DNA of 64,000 nucleotides from Coxiellaceae bacterium (GTDB taxonomy: Bacteria; Pseudomonadota; Gammaproteobacteria; Coxiellales; Coxiellaceae): NCBI GenBank assembly GCA_029210045.1, contig JARGNX010000013.1, positions 1-64,000 on the forward strand, written 5' to 3'. A model generated the notes under the pieces. The model searched no databases. It saw nothing but the letters and a program-made list of their open reading frames with translations, and was not told where the DNA came from. Positions 34,756 through 43,892 of the stretch are shown here, piece by piece; position 1 is the first letter of the stretch, and the number at the start of each line of letters is the position of its first letter. The translations under genes were made by a program, and so were the position numbers.

Positions 34756-35796
34756 CTAAACCGCAACGGCAGTCGCTTCTACTGGTTTTGATTTAACACC
34801 AAACATCGCGCAAGCAGTATCTAACATACGATTAGAGAAGCCCCATTCGTTGTCATACCAGGACACCACCTTCACCAGGTTATCAATAATACGCGTTTGG
34901 CCAGCATCAAAAACAGAAGATAATGGGCAGTGATTAAAATCAATAGATACCAAAGGCTCATCACAGAAACCTAAAATATTTTTCAAGTCACCATCCGCAG
35001 AGGCTTTAACCACTTGATTAATTTCTTCTACAGTTGTTTCACGCGAAGCTTCAAATGTTAAATCCACTACAGAAACATTAATGGTTGGCACACGGAAAGC
35101 AAAACCATCTAACTTGCCAGCCAATTCAGGTAATACCAAACCCACCGCCGCAGCGGCACCCGTCTTCGCAGGAATCATTGATTGCGTAGCAGAGCGCGCA
35201 CGTCGAATATCCGAGTGTGGCGCATCATGCAAACGTTGATCATTAGTATAAGCATGAATCGTTGTCATCAAACCGCGCTCAACACCAACGCTATCATTCA
35301 ATGACTTCACCAGTGGTGCCAAACAGTTAGTAGTGCAAGAAGCATTCGATACAATAATATCTTCATCGGTTAATGTGTCTTGGTTCACACCATAAACAAT
35401 TGTTTTTACATCGCTACCAGCCGGTGCAGAAATCAAAACACGCTTGGCGCCTGCTTCTAAATGCACTTTGGCCTTTTCTTTACTAGCGAAAAATCCAGTG
35501 CACTCAAATACCACGTCAACATCATACTTATCCCAATGAATATTTTTAGGATCACGATCAGCACACATTTCAATGTGGTCGCCACCGACCATCATATCAG
35601 TGCCATGTACTTCCACGTGCACAGGAAAGCGCCCATGAATACTGTCGTATTTTAATAGATGCACACTAAGATCAATCGGGCTTAAGTCATTAATTGCTAC
35701 CACTTTAATTTCATCAGTACGACCTGATTCATACAATGCTCGTAATACATTACGCCCTATGCGTCCAAAGCCATTAATTGCTACTCGAATTGTCAT
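34756..35796 (-). CDS. gap: Glyceraldehyde-3-phosphate dehydrogenase, type I
   Basis: 346 residues. The Rossmann start is [18 protein letters not shown], the catalytic cysteine is in [13 protein letters not shown], and the substrate segment reads [20 protein letters not shown]. The final part is [12 protein letters not shown]. The enzyme oxidises glyceraldehyde-3-phosphate with NAD+ to 1,3-bisphosphoglycerate. A strong ribosome binding site (aggagaataatag) precedes the ATG. It follows tkt by about 38 bases in the same leftward operon. Confidence 0.95.
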   Translation of the reverse strand: MTIRVAINGFGRIGRNVLRALYESGRTDEIKVVAINDLSPIDLSVHLLKYDSIHGRFPVHVEVHGTDMMVGGDHIEMCADRDPKNIHWDKYDVDVVFECTGFFASKEKAKVHLEAGAKRVLISAPAGSDVKTIVYGVNQDTLTDEDIIVSNASCTTNCLAPLVKSLNDSVGVERGLMTTIHAYTNDQRLHDAPHSDIRRARSATQSMIPAKTGAAAAVGLVLPELAGKLDGFAFRVPTINVSVVDLTFEASRETTVEEINQVVKASADGDLKNILGFCDEPLVSIDFNHCPLSSVFDAGQTRIIDNLVKVVSWYDNEWGFSNRMLDTACAMFGVKSKPVEATAVAV

Positions 35797-35834
35797 CTAT
35801 TATTCTCCTGTTGTTTCTTTTGTTGATTGTTAAT

Positions 35835-37847
35835 TTAAGCAACCGTTTCGGTTTGCTTGAGTTCGTTAACTGCCTGCACAATCGCATCAGTCGTCAAACC
35901 AAATGCTTGATAGACTTGCTGATATGGCGCCGATAAGCCAAAACTATCAATGCCCATCACTCGCCCTTGCGTACCAATAAAGCGGTACCATAAATCTGGA
36001 CTGCCCGCCTCAATAGCAACACGTAATGCAATATCGTTAGGTAATACACTGTCTTGATATGCTTGATCTTGCGCCAAGAAAGTCTTCCAGCATGGCAAAG
36101 ACACCACACGCACATGCACACCTTGCTGTGCTAATTGTGCTTGTGCTGCTACAGCTAATTCCACTTCTGAACCTGTTGCCATCACGATACCATCGATATC
36201 TCCATCGGCCTCAGCAATCACATAACCACCACGCGCCACCGCTTTTGCTTGCTCTTCAGTTTTCACCAATGGCTCCACTGATTGACGCGTTAACAGCAAC
36301 GCTGATGGGCCTTGATACTGCAAAGCTTGCTGCCACGCTACCGCTGTTTCTACAGCATCGCATGGTCGCCATACATTTAAATTAGGTATGAGACGAAGAC
36401 TTGATAATTGCTCAATCGGTTGATGCGTTGGACCATCTTCACCTAAACCAATCGAATCATGACTTAACACAAAAATCACGCGCTGCTTCATCATCGCAGC
36501 TAAACGTATCGCATTACGCGCATAATCAGAAAACACCAAAAATGTTCCGCCAAATGGAATCACACCACCGTGCAATGCCATGCCATTCATCATTGCCGCC
36601 ATACCAAATTCACGCACGCCATAATGGATATAGTTCGCTTCAAATTGTTGTGGCGTTAACGTTGTTTGCGCTTTCCAGTTGGTGCAATTCGAGCCACTCA
36701 AGTCAGCTGAACCGCCAATCATTTCTGGCAAAATCGTCGCTAAGCGCGCAATCATCGCGCCAGATGATTTACGTGTCGCTTCTTTTTTAGGATCCTTTAA
36801 TAAATCGGTTAACCATTGCTGACATTGTTGCTCAAAGCCTTCAGGCAAGTGGCCTTGTTGACGACGTAAAAATTCACTGGCTAATTCTGGATAGGCCGTT
36901 TCATATTTTGCAAATGCTTTATTCCAGCTATCCTCCAGTGACTGACCAATAGCCTTAGCATCCCAACCCTTATAAGTGGTGTCTGGAATATCAAATGGCG
37001 CATGTGACCAATTCAATTTTTCACGCACCAAAGCAATTTCATCATCACCCAATGGGGCACCGTGTGCGCCCTCCGTATTAGCCTTATTCGGCGCACCAAA
37101 ACCAATTTGGGTTTTGCAGCAAATCAATGTTGGTTGATCCGTATTCGCTTGCGCTTGTTGAATCGCTTGATTAATTGCTTCCGCGTCATGACCATCAACA
37201 GCTTCAATCACTTGCCAATGGTAGCCACGAAAACGTTCAGCGGTATCATCAGCAAACCAATTCACAACTTTACCATCAATGGAAATGCCGTTGTCATCCC
37301 AGAACACAACCAGCTTACCCAAGCCCAATGTGCCGGCAAATGAACATGCCTCATGCGAAACACCTTCCATCAAACCACCATCACCTGTAAACACGTAAGT
37401 AAAGTGGTCAACAATCGTATGATCATCACGATTAAAGTGTGCGGCTAACATCTTCTCTGTCAGTGCCATACCGACACCATTGGCCAAACCTTGCCCCAAT
37501 GGGCCCGTCGTGGTTTCCACGCCCGGTGCTTCATTCACTTCAGGATGCCCCGGTGTTTTTGAATGCAATTGACGAAAATTTTTCAATTCTTCCAAAGAAA
37601 GATCATAACCGCTCAAATGTAATAATGAATACAATAACATCGAGCCATGGCCGTTCGATATAATAAAGCGATCACGGTCATACCAATTGGGGTTCGCAGG
37701 GTTATGGTGTAAAAACTCATTCCATAAGACTTCGGCAATATCAGCCATGCCCATAGGCATACCAGGGTGTCCGGAATTGGCTTTTTGTACAGCATCCATA
37801 GCCAAAACGCGCAGCGCGTTGGCTAGTTCGAAATGTGTTTGGGTCAT
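35835..37847 (-). CDS. tkt: Transketolase
   Basis: 670 residues. This thiamine-diphosphate enzyme of the pentose phosphate pathway exchanges two-carbon units between sugar phosphates. It has the N-terminal [17 protein letters not shown], the ThDP motif starting [12 protein letters not shown], and the central pyrimidine-domain [15 protein letters not shown]. The C-terminal domain is complete. The ATG has a good ribosome binding site (agaggctctc). It is the first gene of tkt-gap-pgk-pyk; about 80 bases separate it from the next upstream leftward gene, room for a promoter. Confidence 0.95.
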   Translation of the reverse strand: MTQTHFELANALRVLAMDAVQKANSGHPGMPMGMADIAEVLWNEFLHHNPANPNWYDRDRFIISNGHGSMLLYSLLHLSGYDLSLEELKNFRQLHSKTPGHPEVNEAPGVETTTGPLGQGLANGVGMALTEKMLAAHFNRDDHTIVDHFTYVFTGDGGLMEGVSHEACSFAGTLGLGKLVVFWDDNGISIDGKVVNWFADDTAERFRGYHWQVIEAVDGHDAEAINQAIQQAQANTDQPTLICCKTQIGFGAPNKANTEGAHGAPLGDDEIALVREKLNWSHAPFDIPDTTYKGWDAKAIGQSLEDSWNKAFAKYETAYPELASEFLRRQQGHLPEGFEQQCQQWLTDLLKDPKKEATRKSSGAMIARLATILPEMIGGSADLSGSNCTNWKAQTTLTPQQFEANYIHYGVREFGMAAMMNGMALHGGVIPFGGTFLVFSDYARNAIRLAAMMKQRVIFVLSHDSIGLGEDGPTHQPIEQLSSLRLIPNLNVWRPCDAVETAVAWQQALQYQGPSALLLTRQSVEPLVKTEEQAKAVARGGYVIAEADGDIDGIVMATGSEVELAVAAQAQLAQQGVHVRVVSLPCWKTFLAQDQAYQDSVLPNDIALRVAIEAGSPDLWYRFIGTQGRVMGIDSFGLSAPYQQVYQAFGLTTDAIVQAVNELKQTETVA

Positions 37848-37927
37848 GAGAGCCTCTAGTTACTCGTTATTTGGCGCGCCCATCATAACAAATTGTCCGA
37901 CTGAATTCACCGTGTAGCACACAATGA

Positions 37928-38257
37928 TTAGCCCATCGATGATAGCCTTACCAGTGGCGGCACATACTCACTACCTGTCTCAACTGTTGCACCTGCCGCG
38001 GCCTCTACATCTAATTCAGGGCGGGTCAACAGATTATGACCACAAAAAATCGCATGCCAACGCTTACTACCATCGTCATTGTTATACCGCTGAGGGTGCG
38101 TATGATAATCTGCGCATCGATGAAAGCCGTAAAAAAAAAGCACCGTACAAGCTAGCCAGACGACTACTTGCACACCGTTGCCGCCAACATGTGTAGGCGT
38201 AGTATCCGTACCATTACCAGCAGCCGCTAATTGCGCAATATCAGATAACTGACTCAT
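37928..38257 (-). CDS. Hypothetical single-pass membrane protein, 109 residues
   Basis: One hydrophobic helix (VQVVVWLACTVLFFYGF, about 30-46) is followed by a polar domain rich in His, Asp and Arg (CADYHTHPQRYNNDDGSKRW, HNLLTRPELDVEAAAG). No family is recognised. Its start overlaps the stop of the upstream leftward gene by four bases (ATGA), so the two are translationally coupled and probably work together. Both end before tkt and may share a transcript with it. Confidence 0.5.
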   Translation of the reverse strand: MSQLSDIAQLAAAGNGTDTTPTHVGGNGVQVVVWLACTVLFFYGFHRCADYHTHPQRYNNDDGSKRWHAIFCGHNLLTRPELDVEAAAGATVETGSEYVPPLVRLSSMG

Positions 38258-38634
38258 GGTGATGTTGCCTCCCCTATAGTTTCATGCGCATCCTCTTCTG
38301 CAATACCGAGCAGGGCCTGCTCCTCATGCAACAGACGAAACAATGCATGCTCATATTGCCCAGGGTAACGCCTGCGACGGTGTGACAATAATTTAGCTTC
38401 TTGCTTCCATGGCGATACTAACCGATGCCCACAACTCCATTGAAACCCCACATATCCATCATCCATATCAACAAGCTCTCGCTCTTCCGTCAGTATTTTC
38501 GATAAGTCGTATTTTTTATCCAAGACGTACAGCATCGACACAATGAACGCCGCCCACAAACCTACCGCAAACGTTGGGTTTATATCAGACACCAAGCCTG
38601 ACAGTTGATCAACTATGTCACCTATATTCCACAT
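38254..38634 (-). CDS. Hypothetical single-pass membrane protein, 126 residues
   Basis: One membrane helix (FAVGLWAAFIVSMLYVL, about 22-38) separates a short N-terminus from a charged, probably cytoplasmic region with a basic cluster (LLSHRRRRYPGQYEHALF) and an acidic C-terminus. It partners the 109-residue membrane protein through a four-base overlap. Neither resembles a family I know. The gene is divergent from the ArnT-like glycosyltransferase 66 bases away. Confidence 0.5.
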   Translation of the reverse strand: MWNIGDIVDQLSGLVSDINPTFAVGLWAAFIVSMLYVLDKKYDLSKILTEERELVDMDDGYVGFQWSCGHRLVSPWKQEAKLLSHRRRRYPGQYEHALFRLLHEEQALLGIAEEDAHETIGEATSP

Positions 38635-38699
38635 GAGGCGAATTATGCACTAAATTAAAACAAATTGCATTTTCCCGGGCAAGTTACGATAATGTCGCG

Positions 38700-40139
38700 A
38701 TGAAAACAATCGCATTACCGTGGAAAACCTGGAACCTACACCCAGAAAAGCATGACCGACTATTGCTCGGTTACATTATATTGGCTGCCATCAGCCTATA
38801 CCTCACCTTATGGGTGCCGCTATCCGGCGAAGAAGGCAACTACACCATGGCAGCAATGGAGATGTACCATAGCGGCCATTGGTTCACCAATTTAACACTC
38901 GGCGATATTTATCCACGCCCACCTTTGATGAAATTCCTGGTGATGTGCTTAGCATCGCTCATCGGCTTTAAACATGTGCTATTGGCCTCACGGCTTATTA
39001 CAGCCACAGCTACCGTGGCTAGCGCTGCGCTGACTTATTTTTTAGCCAAACAACTTAGCGCTAATCAGCGCTATGCGCTGTGGGCTACTGCATTTTATTT
39101 TTCATGGGACTTATTAACTCGCCGTGGCTGGCTCGCTTATACCGACCCACTGTTTTCATTTTTTATCCTTGGTTCATTTGCCTCTCTGTGGCTAGCTGTT
39201 GAGCGAAAATCTAACCGGCTATTGCTGCTTGGCTGCATCTGCATCGCCTTAGGATTTTTAACTAAAGAACCACGCGCCTATACTTTTTATGGTTCACTTG
39301 CCGCGGTATTACTCTGGCTCCACCCTAACCGTCGGCTATTATGGCAATGGCGATCGCTACTAATACACACAGCCGTATTGGCATTTCCTTTTTTATATTC
39401 GCACTTTTTTAGCCCAGGCTTTATCGGTCAACTCATTGGACAGATGGGCGCAACCGACAAAAACACCTGGGGCCACTACCTCTACACTGTTCTGTGGTAT
39501 GCGCCCGCTTCATTAATAATGAACCTATTACCCACCAGCGCTGTCTGCCTATGGGTCCTGCTATGCAAAAGAAAAAAAATATTGCATCAATCATTCAGCT
39601 CTATCGCACATATCGCTTTTTGGGTATGTTTAATTAATTGGTTGCCGTGCTGGCTATCATGGGGACACTGGCCTGCCGCACGTTACTATACGCCATTATT
39701 ACCACTGATTGGCATGCTAATGGCGTATATCATTTTTAATGCTTCGCAAAAAATACAGCACCTATCGTTTTTATTGATTGTGTTGCTACTGATTTTTAAA
39801 TACCTCACCGCCCCTTGGTTATTCACTACGATACAGAATCGTTTTCATAATATGAATAACATGCAAAACATGACCGAACAAATGATTGCTATCAGCCAAA
39901 AACAAAATCGCGTGCTGTATATTCAAAATGCCACGGGCATCGCGCCTATTCAGCATGTTGCACACACAGTTGATGTACTGCGCTGGCCGCAGGCGCCGAT
40001 TATCTATGATCGCTATGCCACCGAGAAAACTTATAACGTGATTACGATGACGCCACGCGCTGAAGACCGCCTTGTGAAGAAGTGGCCTTATCATAATTTT
40101 GCGTGGTATTTAATGTGCCACGGGGCAGCTTGCGCTTAA
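38700..40139 (+). CDS. ArnT/PMT-like membrane glycosyltransferase (GT39/GT83 type)
   Basis: 479 residues with about 11 membrane helices. The first periplasmic loop has EEGNYTMAAMEMYHSGHWFT and then YPRPPLMKFLVM, matching the acidic residues and the E-x-P-PL-like motif of ArnT and protein O-mannosyltransferases. These use polyprenyl-phosphate sugars to modify lipid A, glycans or proteins in the periplasm. The gene is monocistronic and convergent with the next leftward gene. The acceptor cannot be deduced. Confidence 0.78.
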   Translation: MKTIALPWKTWNLHPEKHDRLLLGYIILAAISLYLTLWVPLSGEEGNYTMAAMEMYHSGHWFTNLTLGDIYPRPPLMKFLVMCLASLIGFKHVLLASRLITATATVASAALTYFLAKQLSANQRYALWATAFYFSWDLLTRRGWLAYTDPLFSFFILGSFASLWLAVERKSNRLLLLGCICIALGFLTKEPRAYTFYGSLAAVLLWLHPNRRLLWQWRSLLIHTAVLAFPFLYSHFFSPGFIGQLIGQMGATDKNTWGHYLYTVLWYAPASLIMNLLPTSAVCLWVLLCKRKKILHQSFSSIAHIAFWVCLINWLPCWLSWGHWPAARYYTPLLPLIGMLMAYIIFNASQKIQHLSFLLIVLLLIFKYLTAPWLFTTIQNRFHNMNNMQNMTEQMIAISQKQNRVLYIQNATGIAPIQHVAHTVDVLRWPQAPIIYDRYATEKTYNVITMTPRAEDRLVKKWPYHNFAWYLMCHGAACA

Positions 40140-40144
40140 CCACC

Positions 40145-41230
40145 TCATGGGCGCATCGCTTTTGCCACACCCTTGACAGCTTTCTTAGCTTCCGTTTTAT
40201 TATGCTTTGCAACGAACACCATCCCCGCAACCGTCGCCACAACTCCCACCGCTCTCCACAGGCGGCTCCTGTTGCTTGCCGGCGAACTGGTGGCTGGTGG
40301 TCGAGCAGCTGGCGTTAACACCTTATGTTCAGGCGACTTGTGCTCTGCAACAGCTGCTACAACCGGCGAAGCTGATGCGCCACTGTCTGCGCGTGGCGTA
40401 AGCGGCGTACGACTCACCGCCGAACCACCGGCTATCATTGCCATATTTAATTTAGGCGGCGTTCCTGCAGGCATCGCTCTTGAAGGTCTCAATACAGGCA
40501 AGCGACCATGACTTGAATCCGTAGTGGGTTTAAACAAGCTAGCTGCAGGACACGACACCAAACGTCTTGACGCTGGGCTTCCCGGCGCTGGCTCTGAAAA
40601 ACCAGGCACTGGCCGCTGCCCTGTCGGTGCCGTTGTTACTGCAGGTGCAGAATCAACCGCCACATTTCCAAGCGCAGCAATAGCTGCTGACGTCGCGTCT
40701 TTATCGAGACTATCGATAAGTAATGCCTTGCCTTCTAGTGTCATGCAATCAACCTCAGCAAGCGATACTACTTGCCGTATTTTGCTTGCAAACCACCGAG
40801 TGAGTTTCGGCAGAATGTCATCAGCAGCAATTTTTTCACGCGTAACCGTTCTCAAATATAAATTAATAGCACCATCCAACCGGCTTACTTTTGACATGGT
40901 TTTCATTAATATATGCGTTTCGCGTGACATGCTAATGAGACGCGCATACGCCGCCGTTTCATCAATATCAACACCCGTAGAACCACTTGAAGTAAAGGGC
41001 TTTACCTCTAACCTTTCACCACTATAGGTCACCAAAAATGCTAATTGATTGTCGTTTGTAAAGTGTATTCCTGCAGCGGTTTTTTGCACCTCACTGACAT
41101 TGACCTCATACGCTGCCAACTGCTTTTGCTGTTCTCTTCTCAATGGTGCCTGACCAGGCGATGCAAATACTTGAAGGTGAGTTGGTTCAGAAACGGCATG
41201 ACCTGCCGCATTAACAGAAAAAACACGCAT
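40145..41230 (-). CDS. Hypothetical protein with C-terminal membrane anchor, effector candidate
   Basis: 361 residues. The N-terminal 180 residues are a mixed alpha/beta domain of no known family (FASPGQAPLRREQQKQLAAY, VVSLAEVDCMTLEGKALLID). Then comes a 150-residue Pro/Ala/Ser/Thr-rich disordered stretch. A single hydrophobic helix near the C-terminus (LWRAVGVVATVAGMVFVA) is followed by a Lys-rich tail. There is no N-terminal signal, so it would be tail-anchored. The stretch has a richer Ala/Pro/GC flavour than its neighbours. Tail-anchored, disordered proteins of this kind are common among Legionella effectors, but this is context, not proof. Confidence 0.5.
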   Translation of the reverse strand: MRVFSVNAAGHAVSEPTHLQVFASPGQAPLRREQQKQLAAYEVNVSEVQKTAAGIHFTNDNQLAFLVTYSGERLEVKPFTSSGSTGVDIDETAAYARLISMSRETHILMKTMSKVSRLDGAINLYLRTVTREKIAADDILPKLTRWFASKIRQVVSLAEVDCMTLEGKALLIDSLDKDATSAAIAALGNVAVDSAPAVTTAPTGQRPVPGFSEPAPGSPASRRLVSCPAASLFKPTTDSSHGRLPVLRPSRAMPAGTPPKLNMAMIAGGSAVSRTPLTPRADSGASASPVVAAVAEHKSPEHKVLTPAARPPATSSPASNRSRLWRAVGVVATVAGMVFVAKHNKTEAKKAVKGVAKAMRP

Positions 41231-41415
41231 AATCGTCTCCCTCGATTGTTTCCCATCGAAGTCAATATATCACGCATTGTTCTTAACGAAAATTTACTTG
41301 TGATACAGGGCGACAATTTCGCTAATAGTAATCTTTTTCACTTATAATCCCGCCCCTTTCCTCCGCTTGCCCTGAGGAAACCACGAAGCGGTTGTCTCGA
41401 AGGGCTATCAACTAT

Positions 41416-41508
41416 GTCATTGCGAGGAGCTGCCCGTCATTGCGAGGAGCTTGCGACGAAGCAATCTAGCTTATGTCATGAGATTGCCGCGCTAACGCTC
41501 GCAATGAC
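41416..41508. repeat. Dispersed cattgcgag-type inverted repeat, tandem left arm
   Basis: gtcattgcgag occurs twice (41416-41426 and 41436-41446), then ctcgcaatgac (41498-41508) as the perfect inverted arm. Related to the element at 22038-22097. The gap from 41231 to 41514 holds this element and an A/T-rich upstream part with no gene. Confidence 0.7.
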
Positions 41509-41514
41509 TGGCCA

Positions 41515-42273
41515 TTAGACACCACCAGTCAACCGATACCAACAATAACCAATCGTTTCGTACAGGTATATATAGGTTTTAACTAAATTACCCGTATTCG
41601 GAATATAATAACGATACGGATTCTTCTTACCTAAACGCACGATAAAGTTCGACGGGGCGGCAACCGGATGTAAACCTTGTTTTTTAAATAGGGCGACTGA
41701 TCGACGCATATGCGCTGCTGACGTGACTAAATAAAACGGCTGCTGCTGAACCACCTTAGAAGCAAAACGCGCTTCTTGATGCGTGTTTTTTGCTGGCGGT
41801 AATAACTCGATGTCTTTTTCCGGCACCGCTAACAACTCCGCTAATTTTTCGCGCACTTTCGCTTCTTGATGCTCATCGATGGTCTTACCACCCGATAGAA
41901 TAAGTTTCGCTTCAGGTAATTTCTTATAAAGCCGTATCGCTTCAACCAAACGTAAAATACTAGCAGCACTCAGCTGCATATCCCCTGGCAAGCGTTTGTC
42001 ATAAATCATCCCAGCACCCAACACTAACACTTGGTGAATGGTAGGGTCAGGTTCAATCACTGCCGCATAATGCCGCTCGAGCTGTGACAATAAACGATTA
42101 GGAATTTCCGGCAAACTCAACAAGAATAAACCAAACAAGCCAATGGCCATCAACGTTAAACCCGTGCGATGCCAATGCAACACAAAAAAAATAAATGCAA
42201 TGAGTAGCAGTATCATCGCCACATTCAAGGGGTCTAAAAATAGACTGGTTAGTACTTTTCGCAGTGTCCACAT
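41515..42273 (-). CDS. ElyC/SanA/YdcF-type DUF218 membrane protein
   Basis: 252 residues. Two N-terminal membrane helices (about 15-33 and 38-52) are followed by a DUF218 domain with VLVLGAGMIYDKRLPGDMQL, AKLILSGGKT, LPPAKNTHQEARF and FYLVTSAAHMRRSVALF. It is closest to ElyC (YcbC), which affects envelope biogenesis and undecaprenyl-phosphate carrier use. The catalytic chemistry of the family is not established. Orphan leftward gene; its start faces the iteron array. Confidence 0.8.
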   Translation of the reverse strand: MWTLRKVLTSLFLDPLNVAMILLLIAFIFFVLHWHRTGLTLMAIGLFGLFLLSLPEIPNRLLSQLERHYAAVIEPDPTIHQVLVLGAGMIYDKRLPGDMQLSAASILRLVEAIRLYKKLPEAKLILSGGKTIDEHQEAKVREKLAELLAVPEKDIELLPPAKNTHQEARFASKVVQQQPFYLVTSAAHMRRSVALFKKQGLHPVAAPSNFIVRLGKKNPYRYYIPNTGNLVKTYIYLYETIGYCWYRLTGGV

Positions 42274-42314
42274 AGTCAGCTGATTATATGGGAATTTTAT
42301 GCAATCGCCAAGCG

Positions 42315-42399
42315 TTGGTGCAATTGGTGCAATTGGTGCAATTCATCTTAATTTGGTGCAATTGGTGCAATTGTGCTAATATTGGTGCAATTGGTGCAA
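42315..42399 (+). repeat. Array of 9-bp iterons upstream of the Schlafen-like regulator
   Basis: Seven exact copies of ttggtgcaa occur at 42315, 42324, 42333, 42353, 42362, 42382 and 42391, plus a degenerate copy at 42371. They fall into clusters of 3, 2+1 and 2. Adjacent copies create the self-complementary caattg at each junction. The last copy ends 20 bases before the ATG of the regulator. The tight clustering, helical-like spacing and position suggest a multi-site operator, although replication-type iterons or slippage products are alternatives. Confidence 0.85.
42374..42382 (+). promoter_or_regulatory. Candidate extended -10 promoter inside the iteron array
   Basis: TGCTAATAT at 42374-42382 fits an extended -10 element. 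It is formed exactly where the iteron sequence is degenerate, with no convincing -35. Transcription from here would start inside the last two iterons, leaving a short leader with aggg as ribosome binding site (42405-42408). This is an inference from sequence only. Confidence 0.35.
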
Positions 42400-42418
42400 T
42401 TTATAGGGCTTACCGATA

Positions 42419-43759
42419 ATGGCTAAAACACCTGATATCTACCCAGAACGAGAGTCAAAGACGCTGGAATTTAAATCAAAATTACCCAGCCTACAAACAT
42501 TGATTAAAACCTGTGTTGCATTTGCCAATACCGCAGGTGGCAGCATTATCATTGGCATCGAAGACCAATCGCGTAAAATTATTGGTGCTAGTGATAAGGA
42601 TCGCGATCGCCTCTATGAAGACTTCCCTAATAGCCTATATGATTCGACCAGCCCTGGCTTATTTATACATATCTATGAAAAGAATCTCAATGACTGTGTG
42701 GTTATGATTATTGAGGTACCATTCAGTGCCAAAAGGCCGGTTTACATCAAGCAAGAAGGCATGCCAAAGGGCGTTTATATCCGCGTTGGCAGCTCCAATA
42801 GACGGGCACAACCAGAGCACATACAAGACCTGATTCGCGAAGGTAAACACGACTACTATGATGAAGAAGCAACCAAAGCCACGCTTGACGACCTTGCAAC
42901 ATCTTTACTAAAAACATGTTATGGGTCCAGCTACACAAACAAGAAACTACTAGCAGAGTGCGTCATCACACAAAGCATGCACCAACAAAGTTACCACGCC
43001 ACCGTCGCAGGCACACTCATGTTTTGCGAGCAACCCGAACAATTTATCCCTGAAGCTAACGTTTTATGCACACAATTTGCCGGCACTGATGGTCGCGATA
43101 TTATTCAAACCCGTGAGATCAATGGCGCCATCCCACAACTTAGCCATGAAACACTGCAATTAATGACACACTGGCTACGTAAAGACTATCAATTGAAGGG
43201 GGCAAAGCTATCCGGTAAAACCATTATTCCACCAGATGCACTACGTGAAGCCATTGTAAATGCACTATTACATCGCAAATACACCGTACCTGGCAGTGTT
43301 AAATGTGCACTGTACGATGATCGTTTAGAAATTTTCAGCCCAGGCGCTTTCCCTGGACTAGTAGATATTAAAAATCTTGGTGATGGCACCACTTATTTAC
43401 GCAACCCTCACCTTGCACGTTTAGCACGGCGCTTTCACTTGGTCGAAAAACTAGGCACCGGCATTAAGCTCATTTTTGATGCCTGCAAAAAAGCTGGCAT
43501 TAAAAAACCTGAATACCGCGAGACTGGGGACTTCGTCAAGCTAATTTTTTGGTTTAGCCCAGACACGGCCAACCTAACAACCGATGAGGAAGCCATATTA
43601 AAACTGCTATCAATACGCAGTGAAATCTCTACTGGTGATGTTATTGAGCTACTCAATGTATCGCGCAACACAGCCACTCGCAAACTCAACCAATTAATAC
43701 AATCCAACAAAGTACAACGACACGGCAAAGGCCCCGCAGTTCGCTATACAAGACTCTGA
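42419..43759 (+). CDS. Schlafen AlbA_2 domain regulator with RecG-like ATPase-type and winged-helix domains
   Basis: 446 residues in COG2865 style. The N-terminal AlbA_2 domain (about 10-130) shows ESKTLEFKSKLP, AFANTAGGSIIIGIEDQ and KGVYIRVGSSNRRA. The middle domain has the HATPase_c_4 type motif DALREAIVNALLHRKY and IFSPGAFPG. A C-terminal winged helix (about 385-446) includes STGDVIELLNVSRNTATRKL. Such proteins are annotated as transcriptional regulators and are scattered in accessory regions, some in defence contexts. The iteron array directly upstream is a natural candidate for its own binding site. The gene seems to be acquired cargo between unrelated neighbours. Confidence 0.82.
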   Translation: MAKTPDIYPERESKTLEFKSKLPSLQTLIKTCVAFANTAGGSIIIGIEDQSRKIIGASDKDRDRLYEDFPNSLYDSTSPGLFIHIYEKNLNDCVVMIIEVPFSAKRPVYIKQEGMPKGVYIRVGSSNRRAQPEHIQDLIREGKHDYYDEEATKATLDDLATSLLKTCYGSSYTNKKLLAECVITQSMHQQSYHATVAGTLMFCEQPEQFIPEANVLCTQFAGTDGRDIIQTREINGAIPQLSHETLQLMTHWLRKDYQLKGAKLSGKTIIPPDALREAIVNALLHRKYTVPGSVKCALYDDRLEIFSPGAFPGLVDIKNLGDGTTYLRNPHLARLARRFHLVEKLGTGIKLIFDACKKAGIKKPEYRETGDFVKLIFWFSPDTANLTTDEEAILKLLSIRSEISTGDVIELLNVSRNTATRKLNQLIQSNKVQRHGKGPAVRYTRL

Positions 43760-43892
43760 CGCTTTAGTGGTTACTGATCTTTAGTTTCTGCCGCACCAAA
43801 ACAGACCAAAATAAAAGAAATGAATTGATGAGAAGACTTTTTTGCTAAAGCAGATATAATCCCCTCAAGAATTTATATTTGGAGCGTAGAAT

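Noticed and set aside
42315-42399. CRISPR-like array
   Set aside because: The repeats are only nine bases long, are mostly head-to-tail without spacers, and no cas genes are present.
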